Shown piece by piece: positions 9,508 to 19,100 of a stretch of DNA of 64,000 bases. Numbering within the stretch: the stretch's first letter is position 1; the number at the start of each line of letters is the position of its first letter. The position numbers and the translations under genes are program-made. The notes under the pieces were generated by a model. The model had not been told where the DNA came from. It saw nothing but the letters and a program-made list of their open reading frames with translations, and ran no database searches. Location: NCBI RefSeq assembly GCF_902832885.1, contig NZ_CADFDK010000002.1, positions 248,001 to 312,000 on the forward strand, given 5' to 3'. This stretch comes from Burkholderia seminalis DSM 23518. GTDB taxonomy: Bacteria > Pseudomonadota > Gammaproteobacteria > Burkholderiales > Burkholderiaceae.

Positions 9508-10826
9508 GCGGACTCCTGGATGCGGTTGAGGCGGATTTTGAGGAACGCGGGGGCGCCCGCGCCGCAGAGCGCGATCGCCGCGATATAACCGAAATAGAGC
9601 TGGTAGCCGTGCGCGCCGGGCCAGGTCTGCGTCACGTAGCCGTTGATCAGCGGCACGAACACGTCGGGCGAGTAGCCGAGCACCGAGATCAGGCCGATCG
9701 CCAGGCCCGCGCAATGCGTCGGCACCTTGCAGTCGTCGAGCAGCGACCAGTACAGGCCGCGGATCGCGTAAGTGAGGATGCCGATGAACAGCACGAGCAC
9801 GACGAGCATCGCCTGCGGGCTGTGCGCGGGCGCGGCGATCAGCCCGACGAGCGACAGCGCGGCCAGCACCAGCGCCCAGAACAGCACGGACACTTTCGAC
9901 ACACGGTCGCCGAGGAAGCCGCCGCCGATGCCGCCGACGGGGCGCATCCACAGCTTGAGCGTCGTGATGAAGCCGGCCGCCGTCGCGCTGAGCCCGAAGT
10001 TGCCTTCGTGCAGGTATGCCGAGAAGCTGTAGGTTGCCCAGAACACCTGGTAGCCGCAGAACACGATCGCCGCGACGAGCCACAGCTCGGGAATCGCCGC
10101 GAGCGTCCCGAGGTCGCTCAGTACGTTTCCCTTCGCGCGTTTCGTCGCCGCCGCACGGTTGTCCGTGCGTGCCGGATCCTTCGCCAGCACAAGCAGGATG
10201 CCGAGCGCGATGCAGAAGAACGCGTACAGGTGCACGACGAGCTTGAAGCCGGACGCGTCGGTGCCGCCGCGTGCCTGCGTGACGTACGCGAACAGCGTGA
10301 TCGCGATCGTCGCGAGCAGTGCCTCGACGAGCCCGCGGCCGCCGTCGAGCAGCCCGAAGAAGCGGCCCTGTTCGTCGGGGCCCGCGATCATGTTCACGCG
10401 CTTGATCACGGCCGCCCAGAACGTGAGGCCGGTGGTCAGCCCCCAGCCGCCGAAGATCAGCACGAGCGTGTCGAACGACGGGCCGGTCGCGTAGACGAGC
10501 CCGAGCGCGCCCGTCGCGAGCAGCGAGAAGCAGATCAGCCAGCGCGGCGACAGGCGGTCGGCGAGCCAACCGCTCGGCAGGTAGCTGACGAGGAAGATCG
10601 TGCCGAGCGACGAGTACAGGTAGCCCAGCTGCACGTCGTCGATCCGGAAGAACTGCAGCATCGTCGGCTGGTACACCTGCCGCAGATACAGCATCGGGTA
10701 GATCGCGCCCGCGGCGATCACGAGCAGCAGCAGTTGCAGGTAGCGTTGCGCACGGGCGTGCTGCGGCGCGTGTGCGTCGTCGTGCAACGCGAGCGACGCG
10801 GCGGGCGTCGACGGTTGGGTCGGCAT
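9504..10826 (-). CDS. MFS transporter
   Basis: A 440-residue 12-helix major facilitator. Features include the loop motif GWLADRLSPRWLI after helix 2 and a central charged cytoplasmic loop (KDPARTDNRAAATKRAKGN). The start is placed at 10826 because GGAGGAAG precedes that ATG; a longer frame reaches 10841. Cotranscribed with the dehydratase and the GMC oxidoreductase, it presumably imports their substrate, likely a sugar acid or polyol (inference). Confidence 0.88.
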   Translation of the reverse strand: MPTQPSTPAASLALHDDAHAPQHARAQRYLQLLLLVIAAGAIYPMLYLRQVYQPTMLQFFRIDDVQLGYLYSSLGTIFLVSYLPSGWLADRLSPRWLICFSLLATGALGLVYATGPSFDTLVLIFGGWGLTTGLTFWAAVIKRVNMIAGPDEQGRFFGLLDGGRGLVEALLATIAITLFAYVTQARGGTDASGFKLVVHLYAFFCIALGILLVLAKDPARTDNRAAATKRAKGNVLSDLGTLAAIPELWLVAAIVFCGYQVFWATYSFSAYLHEGNFGLSATAAGFITTLKLWMRPVGGIGGGFLGDRVSKVSVLFWALVLAALSLVGLIAAPAHSPQAMLVVLVLFIGILTYAIRGLYWSLLDDCKVPTHCAGLAIGLISVLGYSPDVFVPLINGYVTQTWPGAHGYQLYFGYIAAIALCGAGAPAFLKIRLNRIQESA

Positions 10827-10935
10827 GATGTCTTCCTCCATCAGACTTCCTGTTCCAGGCGGTCTGCAGATTGGTCTTGTATTGATTCGGATCGGGGGCG
10901 CCGCGCACCGGAAACGGTGCGACGTCGTCGTCGCG

Positions 10936-12360
10936 TCAGTACTTCATGACGACGAGGCGCGTCTGCGTGAATTCGAGCATCCCGTGCTTGCCGTCGTCGC
11001 CGCCGAGGCCCGAGCGTTTCCAGCCGGCGTGGAAGCCCTGGTACGGATCGGCCGGCGTGCGGTTCACGTACAGCTCGCCCGCCTCGATCGCGTTCGCGAC
11101 GGTCATCGCGGTGCGGTAGCTCTCGGTGTAGAGCACCGACGACAGCCCGAACTGGTGGTCGTTCGCGAAGCCGATGGCCTCGTCGATCGTCCGGTAGCGC
11201 AGCACGGGCATGATCGGGCCGAAGGTTTCCTCCTGCACGATCTCCATGTCCTGCCGGCAGTTCGTCAGCAGCGTCGCCGGGTAGAAGAAGCCGCGGCCTT
11301 CGGGGATCGCACCGCCGGTTTCGCGTGTCGCGCCCGCCGCGATCGCGCGTTCGACCATCCCGTGGATGTGCGTGCGCGCCGAGGCGCTGACGAGCGGGCC
11401 CATCCGCGTGGCATCTTCCGCGCGGTCGCCGCTGCGTACCGCGCTCATCTTGTCCTTCAGCAGTGCGACGAAGCGGTCATGCACGCTGTCGTGCACATAC
11501 ACGCGCTCGATTGCCGTGCAGAGCTGGCCGCAGTGGGTCGTCTTCGACGCGACGAGCGCGGTGGCCGCGCGTTCGAGGTCGGCGTCGGGCGCGATGATCG
11601 CGGGCGTCTTGCCGCCGAGTTCCAGCGACGGCTTCGCGATGTTCGCCTTGCAGTAGTCGAGTACCTTGCGGCCCGCGTTCACGCTGCCGGTCAGCGTGAT
11701 CATGCCGACCGCCGGGTGCGTGCACAGCGCTTCGGCCGTCGCGTGGTCCATCGTCAGGACGTTGACGACGCCCGGCGGGAAGCCCGCGTCGTCGGCGGCC
11801 TTCGCGATCTCGAACGCGGACACCGGCGTGTGGTTGCTCGGTCGCACCACCACGGTGTTGCCGGCGATCAGCGCGGGCGCGACCTTGCGCAGCAGCGTGT
11901 AGACCGGATAGTTGAACGGGATCAGGCAGGCGACGACGCCGATCGGCTCGCGCTGCAGGAACAGGTTCTCGTCGGGCGTGTCGCTCGGGATGATCTCGCC
12001 TTCGATCCGGCGCGCCCACTCGGCGTGGTAGCGCGTGATCTGGCCCGCGTAGACGGCTTCGTTCGACGCGTCCTCGACGCTCTTGCCGGATTCCTGCGCA
12101 AGCGCCGCGCCGATGTCGGGCGCGCGCGCGGTCAGCGCGTCGGCGAAGCGGTGCAGGCAGGCCGCGCGCTCGGTGCTCGGCAGCTTGCGCCACGCCTTCT
12201 GCGCGGCGGCCGCGGCATCCACCGCGACGAGCACGTCGGCCGGCGTGGCGGCCGGCACGCGCGCGAACGGCGCCTCGGTGGCGGGATTGTGGACGACGAA
12301 AAACGCGTCGCTTTGCGGGGCGACGAAACGGCCGTTCACGTAGTTGCGTTCGGTGCGCAT
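10936..12360 (-). CDS. aldehyde dehydrogenase, AldA (lactaldehyde/glycolaldehyde) subfamily
   Basis: A 474-residue NAD-dependent aldehyde dehydrogenase. The catalytic cysteine is in HCGQLCTAIERVYV and the general-base glutamate in LELGGKTPAII. The C-terminus (GFHAGWKRSGLGGDDGKHG) closely resembles that of E. coli lactaldehyde dehydrogenase AldA, which supports small hydroxy-aldehydes as substrates. It is the first gene of the minus-strand set 12360-6606; 109 bases separate it from the MFS gene, so an internal promoter is possible. Confidence 0.88.
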   Translation of the reverse strand: MRTERNYVNGRFVAPQSDAFFVVHNPATEAPFARVPAATPADVLVAVDAAAAAQKAWRKLPSTERAACLHRFADALTARAPDIGAALAQESGKSVEDASNEAVYAGQITRYHAEWARRIEGEIIPSDTPDENLFLQREPIGVVACLIPFNYPVYTLLRKVAPALIAGNTVVVRPSNHTPVSAFEIAKAADDAGFPPGVVNVLTMDHATAEALCTHPAVGMITLTGSVNAGRKVLDYCKANIAKPSLELGGKTPAIIAPDADLERAATALVASKTTHCGQLCTAIERVYVHDSVHDRFVALLKDKMSAVRSGDRAEDATRMGPLVSASARTHIHGMVERAIAAGATRETGGAIPEGRGFFYPATLLTNCRQDMEIVQEETFGPIMPVLRYRTIDEAIGFANDHQFGLSSVLYTESYRTAMTVANAIEAGELYVNRTPADPYQGFHAGWKRSGLGGDDGKHGMLEFTQTRLVVMKY

Positions 12361-12682
12361 GAAGTGACTCCTCCGATGAATGCAGGCGGGTCGCTTCGGG
12401 TGGCGACACGCGCGGCGCGGGATAGAAGCCATTCTGTTCATGCGTTTAGCGCACGACAAACGACTTATTTTCGCGTCGAGCATGAGAAAAACGCACGTTA
12501 CTCGGTGAATCGACCGGATTCGCCCGTCCGGCAAGGCTGTCGCGGCGGCGGTGGGACGGGCGCGGGAGGCGGCCCTGTTGCATTTTCCGACGGGTCCGAG
12601 TGCGGACCCGCGCGGGAGGCGGTATGGTGTCGCCCGCGGCCGACGGCCGACGGCCGACGCTGGCGCGGAGGCGGTGCGCAGG
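12361..12682. promoter_or_regulatory. 322-bp intergenic region with direct repeats and a hairpin
   Basis: No convincing gene. The part next to 12360 should hold the promoter of the aldehyde dehydrogenase gene. Further right are a 12-bp direct repeat (CGCGGGAGGCGG at 12561-12572 and 12611-12622), a hairpin at 12591-12610 and three tandem copies of GGCCGAC at 12638-12658. The repeats lie immediately downstream of the LysR stop at 12683. Confidence 0.6.
12591..12610 (-). terminator. possible terminator hairpin downstream of the LysR gene
   Basis: CGGGTCCG pairs perfectly with CGGACCCG around loop AGTG. It lies 73 bases past the stop of the minus-strand LysR gene. No T-tract follows on that strand, so termination is uncertain. 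Confidence 0.3.
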
Positions 12683-13621
12683 TCAGCCCAGCGGCACCTG
12701 CGGCAGCGGCGACGACGGTTCGAGGTGGCGTTTCGCGAGCCAGACTTCCTGCTGGAGCCAGTCGCGGAACTGGACGATGTGGGGCAGGTTCGTCTGCTCG
12801 GGCCGCGTGACGAACCAGTACGACTGGTGGCCGTCGACATGCACGTTGAGCACCTGCATCAGTTGCCCGGCGGCGAGCTCGCGCGCGACCATGTGGCGGT
12901 CGGCGATCGTGATCCCGAGACCGTCGATCGCCGCGCGGATCGCATGGTCGAGCAGGTCGAATTCGTAGCCGCCGCGCGTGTCGACGTCGGCGATGCCGGC
13001 GGCCTTCAGCCAGTGCTGCCACGTCAGGTAGCGCTGGTCGTCGGTCGCGAGCACGTGCAGCAGCGTGAAGCGGTTCAGGTCGATCGGCGCGCCGTCCTGT
13101 CGCAGCCGCGCGTACAGCGCGGGCGCGCAGACGGCGATATGCTGCTCCTGCATCAGCAGCGCGTTGTCGAAGCCGTCCCACTCGCCGTCGCCGAACCGGA
13201 TCGCGCAGTCGAGCACGCGCGATTCGCCGAGGCTGTCGTGGATGCGGGTCGTCAGGCTCAGTTCGAATTCGGGATGCGCGTCGCGAAGCCGGCCGAGGCG
13301 CGGCATCAGCCAGCGCGCGGCGAAGGTCGGCGGCACGTTCGCGCGCAGGCGGTTCAGGTGGGTCTTTTCCTGCAGGCTGCGCACGGTGAGCTCGATCTTG
13401 TCGAACGATTGCTGCAGCGCGCGCAGCAGTACACGGCCGGCCGCCGTCAGTTCGAGCTGGTGATGGCGGCGCTCGAGCAGCGTTTCGCCGAGCTGGCCTT
13501 CGAGCTGGCGGACCTGGCGGCTCACCGCGCTCTGCGTCACGTTGAGCAGTTCGGCCGCACGCGTGAAGCTGCCGGTGCGGCCGGCCATCTCGAAGGCTTT
13601 CAGCGCATTCAGCGCCGGCAT
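12683..13621 (-). CDS. LysR-type regulator, GcvA-like
   Basis: A 312-residue LTTR of the GcvA/AmpR branch, with the helix-turn-helix signature GSFTRAAELLNVTQSAVSRQ. The start at 13621 (sequence MPALNALKAFEMAG) is the usual GcvA-like N-terminus; a much longer frame exists upstream but is low-complexity. It is divergent from a second, distinct GcvA-like gene at 13809. Either may control the upstream AldA/MFS/dehydratase/GMC operon. Confidence 0.9.
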   Translation of the reverse strand: MPALNALKAFEMAGRTGSFTRAAELLNVTQSAVSRQVRQLEGQLGETLLERRHHQLELTAAGRVLLRALQQSFDKIELTVRSLQEKTHLNRLRANVPPTFAARWLMPRLGRLRDAHPEFELSLTTRIHDSLGESRVLDCAIRFGDGEWDGFDNALLMQEQHIAVCAPALYARLRQDGAPIDLNRFTLLHVLATDDQRYLTWQHWLKAAGIADVDTRGGYEFDLLDHAIRAAIDGLGITIADRHMVARELAAGQLMQVLNVHVDGHQSYWFVTRPEQTNLPHIVQFRDWLQQEVWLAKRHLEPSSPLPQVPLG

Positions 13622-13763
13622 CTTGCGTCTCACGGGGCGGTGTCGTGTTTGGTGCGGGATGCTTATTGTAGGCGGGAGACCGAGCGCGCGGGGGCGACGA
13701 CTGAAGCGATGAAGGATGCCGGACCTCCGGGTTTGCACGGCATGACGGCCGCCGATACGGCGA

Positions 13764-13790
13764 ACGATACAAACGATACAAACGATACGA
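13764..13790. repeat. short tandem repeat, three 9-bp units
   Basis: Two copies of ACGATACAA and one ACGATACGA lie head to tail between two divergent LysR genes, ending 18 bases before the ATG at 13809. The tract is AT-rich relative to its surroundings and could be spacing-variable. Confidence 0.7.
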
Positions 13791-13808
13791 ACGAAGGGGA
13801 CACACATC

Positions 13809-14684
13809 ATGCGACGCCTGCCATCGTTGATCGCGCTGCGATTTTTCGAGGAGACCGCGCGTCACCTGAGCTTCAATCGCGCGGCGGTTTCGCTGTGCGT
13901 GACGCAAGGCGCGGTGAGCCGGCAGATCCGGCTGCTCGAGGAAGCGCTCGGCGCGCGGCTGTTCGAGCGCGATCACAAGGGCGTGCGCCTGACCGACGCG
14001 GGCCGGCGGTTGCTGCCGTTCGTCGGGCAGGCGTTCGACACGATCGAGCGGGGCGTCGGTGAAGTCGCCGCCGCGCGGCCGGGCGCGAAGCGGCGCCTGA
14101 CGGTGTCGCTGCCGCCGACGTTTGCAACGCAGTGGTTTTCGCCGCGCCTCGGCGCGCTCGCGGAAGCATTGCCTGACGTCGAGCTGTCGATCCGCACCGA
14201 GCCGGCCGACGATTGCCATTGCCACATCCGCTTCGGGCGCACGGCGCGCGCCGGAATGCAATCCGAACTGCTGATGATGGAGCGGCATGCGCTCGTCGGC
14301 GCCCCGCGTTATCGCGGCGACGCGCTCGACGTGCTGCTCGGCCGGCTGCCGTCGCTGCATGTGCTGCACGAGGGCAAGCGTCTCGCGCTATGGGCCGACT
14401 GGTGCGAGCAGGCGGGCATGCCGGTCACGCGGATCGGCGACGGTATCGAGTTTTCCACGCTCGAACAGGCGATTCGCGCGGCGCGCAAGGGCGCGGGGCT
14501 CGCGGTGGTCGACCTGAACATGATCGAGGAGGAGATCGGCGAGGGCAGCCTCGTTCAGTTGTCGCCGGTGCAACCGATCGGGCCGTTCGGATACTGGCTC
14601 GATGTCGAGCCGGAGAGCGTCGCGCTCGAGCATGTGGTTGCGTTTGCCGCGTGGTTGCGACAGCAGGCGGGGAAGCGGGGGTAG
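13809..14684 (+). CDS. LysR-type regulator, GcvA-like
   Basis: A 291-residue LTTR with the GcvA-type N-terminus (RLPSLIALRFFEETARHLSF) and the recognition-helix region SLCVTQGAVSRQIRLLEEAL. GAAGGGGA lies 7-8 bases before the ATG. It is divergently paired with the other GcvA-like gene (12683-13621); the two share the subfamily but little sequence, so this is not a recent duplication. No adjacent downstream target on the plus strand. Confidence 0.9.
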   Translation: MRRLPSLIALRFFEETARHLSFNRAAVSLCVTQGAVSRQIRLLEEALGARLFERDHKGVRLTDAGRRLLPFVGQAFDTIERGVGEVAAARPGAKRRLTVSLPPTFATQWFSPRLGALAEALPDVELSIRTEPADDCHCHIRFGRTARAGMQSELLMMERHALVGAPRYRGDALDVLLGRLPSLHVLHEGKRLALWADWCEQAGMPVTRIGDGIEFSTLEQAIRAARKGAGLAVVDLNMIEEEIGEGSLVQLSPVQPIGPFGYWLDVEPESVALEHVVAFAAWLRQQAGKRG

Positions 14685-15069
14685 GCGTGACGATGTCGGT
14701 ACCGAGGCGCGGCTGATCCGTTCGTGGAGGCCGGTCGGCTCGGTCCGTCCCCGCCTTGCCGTGCAGGGGTTTCGGTATCTGTGAACGATCGTTACCGGGA
14801 ACGGGGCGGCGGCGCGATCGTTACCCGTTCGCGCCGCGCGGTTTCGTTTCGTCGCGGCGGTTACGAATCCGGGGGCAGCCCGAAGTGCGCCAGCGTTTGT
14901 CGGCGCGCCAGGGCTTCTGCCTGGGCATCCGTGAAGATCGGCAACTGGCACTTCGCGGGATCGATGCGCGCCACGTTGAAGACGTCGCGTCGACGCGGGG
15001 CGACACGCGATCGTGCGCAGCCCGGCGGACGGACCGTCGGGCCGAGTCGCGGCCGTGCGTTTTCCGCCG
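14685..15069. other. 385-bp gap with a possible coding remnant
   Basis: Between the convergent LysR and MFS genes. On the minus strand, 14861-14974 reads as a protein-like 37-residue stretch (includes DPAKCQLPIFTDAQAEALA) ending in a stop, without a ribosome site and with no start better than GTG 14974. I see no promoter or terminator I would defend. Confidence 0.35.
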
Positions 15070-16443
15070 TCAGTGCCCCGACGCCTCCTCCAGCGTCAGA
15101 TGCTTCGTCTCGGGTGCCCAAGCGATCGACACGATCATCCCGACGAGCAGCACGCCCGCCAGCGCGAACATCGTCGCGTGAAACCCGAGCGTCGCGATGC
15201 CGACCGGCAGCAGGAACGTGCCGATCGCCGAGCCGAGCCGGCTGCACGCGATCGCGAGGCCGACGCCGCTTGCGCGCACTTCGGTCGGGAAGCACTCGGG
15301 CGGGAACACGCCGACGAGGTTGCTGAACGCCGACATCGTCAGCGTGAACACCGCGAACGCGACCATCATCGCCAGCGCCGCCGACGACGGCAGCATCGCG
15401 AGCGCGGCGAGCGACGCGCACGTCACCGCGAACGAGCCGATCAGGAAGCCGCGCCGCGATAGCCGGATCGTCAGCCAGATGCCGATCAGCGCGCCCAGCA
15501 CGAGGAAGCCGTTCAGCAGCAGGTCCGCGCCGAAGCCCTCGGCGAGGCCGATCGTCGTCAGGATCGTCGGCAGGAACGTGTAGATCGCGAAGTACGGAAT
15601 CACGAGGCACACGAAGAACGCGCAGTTGAAGACGGTCCGGCGGATCAGGTCGCGCTGGAACAGTCGCGCAAAACCCGTATTCGCATGCGGTTCGGCCGAG
15701 CCGTCGAGCATCACGTGCGGCCCGAAGTGCTTCGCGACGATCGCACGCGCTTCCCGCTCGCGGCCCTTGCCGAGCAGCCAGCGCGGCGATTCGGGTGTGC
15801 CGATGCGCAGCACCAGCACGATCAGCGCGGGCAAGGCGGCCGACGCGAGCAGCCAGCGCCATGCGTCCGGCGTGACGTCGCTGTAGGCGAGGCCAAGCAC
15901 GTTCGCGGCCACATAACCGATCGTCCAGATCACGCTGAACGAACCGAGCAGCGCACCCCGATGCTTGCGCGGCGAGAATTCGGCGAGGATCGCGTGGCCG
16001 ACCGTGAAGTCGCCGCCCATCCCGAAGCCGATCAGCACGCGCAACGCGCACAGTTCGAGCGGCGAGCTGACGAAGCACTGCGCGAACGCGGCCGCCGTGA
16101 TGATCACGAAGCTCGTCAGGAAGATCTTCTGCCGGCCCATGCGGTCGGACAGCCAGCCGAACACGAGGCTGCCGAAGAAGATGCCGATCAGCGCCGAACA
16201 GCCGATCATTCCCATCCAGAACGCGTCGATCGGCATCTGCCTGCCGAGCGCGGCGAGTGCGTAGCCGATCGTGCCGAGTGTGTAGCCCTCGGTAAAATGC
16301 GCGCCGAACGTCAGGCCGGCGATCTTCACGTGGAAACGGTTGAGCGGTACGTCGTCGAGCGCGACGGTGCGGCGCGGCGCATCGGCGCCGCGTGATGGCG
16401 GCAGCGCGCGTGCGGTGCCGGATTGAACGTGGGCTTGGGTCAA
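15070..16443 (-). CDS. MFS transporter, sugar/aromatic-acid porter type
   Basis: A 457-residue 12-helix transporter. The loop 2-3 motif GWLSDRMGRQK, the helix 4 segment RVLIGFGMGGDFTVG and the central PESPRWLLGKGRE match the metabolite:H+ symporter/sugar porter families. A Tyr- and Phe-rich helix 7 region suggests an organic acid. It lies downstream of the GabD-like gene on the same strand (114-bp gap) and may import the precursor that pathway consumes; substrate not determinable. Confidence 0.88.
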   Translation of the reverse strand: MTQAHVQSGTARALPPSRGADAPRRTVALDDVPLNRFHVKIAGLTFGAHFTEGYTLGTIGYALAALGRQMPIDAFWMGMIGCSALIGIFFGSLVFGWLSDRMGRQKIFLTSFVIITAAAFAQCFVSSPLELCALRVLIGFGMGGDFTVGHAILAEFSPRKHRGALLGSFSVIWTIGYVAANVLGLAYSDVTPDAWRWLLASAALPALIVLVLRIGTPESPRWLLGKGREREARAIVAKHFGPHVMLDGSAEPHANTGFARLFQRDLIRRTVFNCAFFVCLVIPYFAIYTFLPTILTTIGLAEGFGADLLLNGFLVLGALIGIWLTIRLSRRGFLIGSFAVTCASLAALAMLPSSAALAMMVAFAVFTLTMSAFSNLVGVFPPECFPTEVRASGVGLAIACSRLGSAIGTFLLPVGIATLGFHATMFALAGVLLVGMIVSIAWAPETKHLTLEEASGH

Positions 16444-16557
16444 GCTGCCTCCGGAATTGTCATGCGTGAGGCGCGCGGGCGCCGGACGCGCCGCGCGAGT
16501 CGTGCGAAACGCCGCGCGGCCGGGCGGCGCGCGGCGCGGATCGACCGCCGGGCGCGG

Positions 16558-18009
16558 TCAGCGGCCGAGGCCGGCCATCAGCGTGTACTTGAGTTCCACG
16601 TATTCGTCGAGGCCGTACTTCGAGCCTTCGCGGCCGAGCCCGGATTGCTTGACGCCGCCGAACGGTGCGACTTCGGTCGAGATGATCCCGTCGTTGACGC
16701 CGACCATTCCGCTTTCCAGCGCGCCCGATACACGCCATGCGCGGCCGAGGTCGCGCGTGTAGAAATACGCGGAGAGCCCGAACGGCGTGTCGTTGGCCGC
16801 GGCGACGGCTTCGTCCTCGGTCGCGAAGCGGAAGCAGCCCGCGACGGGGCCGAAGGTTTCTTCTTCGGCGATCAGCATGTCCGGCGTCATGCCGGTCAGT
16901 ACGGTCGGCTCGTAGAACGTGCCGCCGAGCGCGTGACGCTTGCCGCCGGCGAGCACATGCGCGCCTTTCGCGGTCGCATCGGCCACGTGCCGCTCGACCT
17001 TGCCGAGCGCCGCTTCGTTGATCAGCGGCCCCTGGTCGACTTCACCGGCGAGCGCATTGCCGACGCGCAGCTTGCGCACGGCGTCCGCCAGCTTGCGCGT
17101 GAATGCGTCGTACACGCCGTCCTGCACGAGGAAGCGGTTGACGCATACGCAGGTTTGCCCCGTATTGCGGAACTTCGACGCGATCGCGCCGACGACTGCC
17201 GCGTCGAGATCGGCATCGTCGAACACGATGAACGGCGCGTTGCCGCCGAGTTCGAGCGACAGCTTCTTCAGCGTGTCGGCCGACTGCTTCGCGAGCAGCT
17301 TGCCGACGCCCGTCGAGCCGGTGAACGACAGCTTGCGCACGACGGACGAACTCGTCAGCGTCTCGCCGATGGCGACCGCATCGCCCGACACGACGTTGAA
17401 CACGCCGGCCGGCACGCCCGCGCGTTCGGCGAGCACCGCGAGCGCGAACGCGGACAGCGGCGTTTCCTCGGACGGCTTCAGCACCATCGTGCAGCCGGCG
17501 GCGAGCGCGGGGCCGGCCTTGCGCGTGATCATCGCGAGCGGGAAATTCCAAGGCGTGATCGCCGCGACGACGCCGACGGGTTCGCGCGTGACGACGATCC
17601 GCGAATCCGGCTTCGGGCTCGGGATCACGTCGCCGTACATGCGCTTCGCTTCTTCCGCGAACCATTCGAGAAAGCTCGCCGCATAGGCCACTTCGCCGCG
17701 TGCTTCCGCGAGCGGCTTGCCCTGTTCGCGCGTCAGCAATTCGGCGAGTGCGTCGCGGTGTTCGAGCATCAGCTCGCCCCAGCGCTTCACGCGGGCTCCG
17801 CGTTCCTTCGCGGTCAGTGCGCGCCACGCGGGAAACGCGTGCGAAGCCGCATCGATCGCGCGCTGCGTGTCGTCGGCGCCGCCTTTCGCGACCTTCGCGA
17901 TCGTCTCGCCGGTCGCCGGGTTCAGCACCGGATAGGTTGCGTCGCTCGCGCCGTGCGGTTCATGCCATTCGCCGCCGATGTAGTGGCCGGTCCTCAGAAA
18001 TTCGTTCAT
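16558..18009 (-). CDS. gabD: succinate-semialdehyde dehydrogenase-like NAD(P)+ aldehyde dehydrogenase
   Basis: A 483-residue aldehyde dehydrogenase matching E. coli GabD in length (482) and pattern. The catalytic cysteine lies in NTGQTCVCVNRFLV and the base glutamate in LELGGNAPFIVFDD. The conserved DVIPSPKPDSRIVV segment before TPWNFPLAMITRK is typical of GabD. Succinate semialdehyde is the expected substrate, which could link to 4-aminobutyrate from the guanidinobutyrase gene at 47479. The local context (aldo/keto reductase, Fae-like protein) leaves other semialdehydes possible. Start at ATG 18009. Confidence 0.85.
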   Translation of the reverse strand: MNEFLRTGHYIGGEWHEPHGASDATYPVLNPATGETIAKVAKGGADDTQRAIDAASHAFPAWRALTAKERGARVKRWGELMLEHRDALAELLTREQGKPLAEARGEVAYAASFLEWFAEEAKRMYGDVIPSPKPDSRIVVTREPVGVVAAITPWNFPLAMITRKAGPALAAGCTMVLKPSEETPLSAFALAVLAERAGVPAGVFNVVSGDAVAIGETLTSSSVVRKLSFTGSTGVGKLLAKQSADTLKKLSLELGGNAPFIVFDDADLDAAVVGAIASKFRNTGQTCVCVNRFLVQDGVYDAFTRKLADAVRKLRVGNALAGEVDQGPLINEAALGKVERHVADATAKGAHVLAGGKRHALGGTFYEPTVLTGMTPDMLIAEEETFGPVAGCFRFATEDEAVAAANDTPFGLSAYFYTRDLGRAWRVSGALESGMVGVNDGIISTEVAPFGGVKQSGLGREGSKYGLDEYVELKYTLMAGLGR

Positions 18010-18031
18010 CGTGTGTCGTTCCCTCAGTGCT

Positions 18032-19054
18032 TCAGTCTGCCGCGAAACTGCCCTGCGCCGGGCGCGCTTCGCGCGCAATGCGCTTGCCGGCCGTGTAGTC
18101 GTTGATCAGGTCGCACGGCGTGTAGTTGCGCTCCAGTTCGTGCAGCTCGTCTTCGGTGAGCTGCGTTTCGAGCGCGCCGAGTGCCGTGTCGAATTGCGCG
18201 ACGGAATCCGCACCGACCAGCATGCTCGCGACGCCCGGGCGACTCAGCACCCAGGCCTGCGCGATCTGCGCGGGCAGTACGCCGCGCCGCTTCGCGACCT
18301 TCGCGACAGACGCGGCGATCGCGAGCGACGACATATCGCCATACATCTGCGCGGTGAAGAAGTCGGTCTGGTTGCGCGTCGATTGCGGCTCGCAGGTGAG
18401 CAGGCCGCGCGCGAGCGGGCTGAACACCGACACGCCGACGCCCTGGTCGATGCAGTACGGCACCATCTCGCGCTCTTCCTCGCGATACGCGAGGTTGAGC
18501 TGCAGCTGCATGTTGATCGGCTTGTCCCAGCCGTTTCGTTCGCATGCCTGCATGATCTTCGCGAACTGCCACGTGTACATCGTCGATACGCCGATGTAGC
18601 GCGCCTTGCCCGCGCGCACGATGTCGTGCAGCGTGCTCATCGTTTCCTCGACGGGCGTGTTCACGTCGAAGAAATGCAGCATGAAGATGTCGACGTAATC
18701 CATCCCGAGGCGCTTGAGCGAGCCGTCGATACCGTCGAGCACGTGCTTGCGCGAATGGCCGCCCGCGTTCGGATAGCTGCCCATGTCGTAGCCGACCTTG
18801 GTCGTCACGACGAGCTCTTCACGGCGCGCGTTGCGCTTCAGGATGCGGCCGACGACTTCCTCGCCGACCCCCGTCGAGTAAAAGTCCGCGAGATCGACGA
18901 AGTTGACGCCGGCGTCGAGCGCGCGGCGCACGATCGGCTCGCTCTGCGCCTCGTCGAAGATCCACGGCTTCCACTCGGGCGTGCCCATGTTCATCGTGCC
19001 GAGACACAGGCGGGACACCTTCAGGCCGGACTGGCCGAGGCGGACGTATTCCAT
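18032..19054 (-). CDS. aldo/keto reductase
   Basis: A 340-residue NADP-type reductase with the TIM-barrel AKR fold. Catalytic-type residues appear in LADFYSTG (Asp and Tyr), VVTTKVG (Lys) and IFMLHFFD (His). GGAGG precedes the ATG, and the stop is 22 bases before the GabD-like gene, so they form one transcript. It reduces aldehydes or ketones; the specific substrate is unknown. Confidence 0.88.
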   Translation of the reverse strand: MEYVRLGQSGLKVSRLCLGTMNMGTPEWKPWIFDEAQSEPIVRRALDAGVNFVDLADFYSTGVGEEVVGRILKRNARREELVVTTKVGYDMGSYPNAGGHSRKHVLDGIDGSLKRLGMDYVDIFMLHFFDVNTPVEETMSTLHDIVRAGKARYIGVSTMYTWQFAKIMQACERNGWDKPINMQLQLNLAYREEEREMVPYCIDQGVGVSVFSPLARGLLTCEPQSTRNQTDFFTAQMYGDMSSLAIAASVAKVAKRRGVLPAQIAQAWVLSRPGVASMLVGADSVAQFDTALGALETQLTEDELHELERNYTPCDLINDYTAGKRIAREARPAQGSFAAD

Positions 19055-19100
19055 GCTTCCTCCTGGAGCGGCCTCGCCGGCCGCATGTTGTCTGGGTCCG

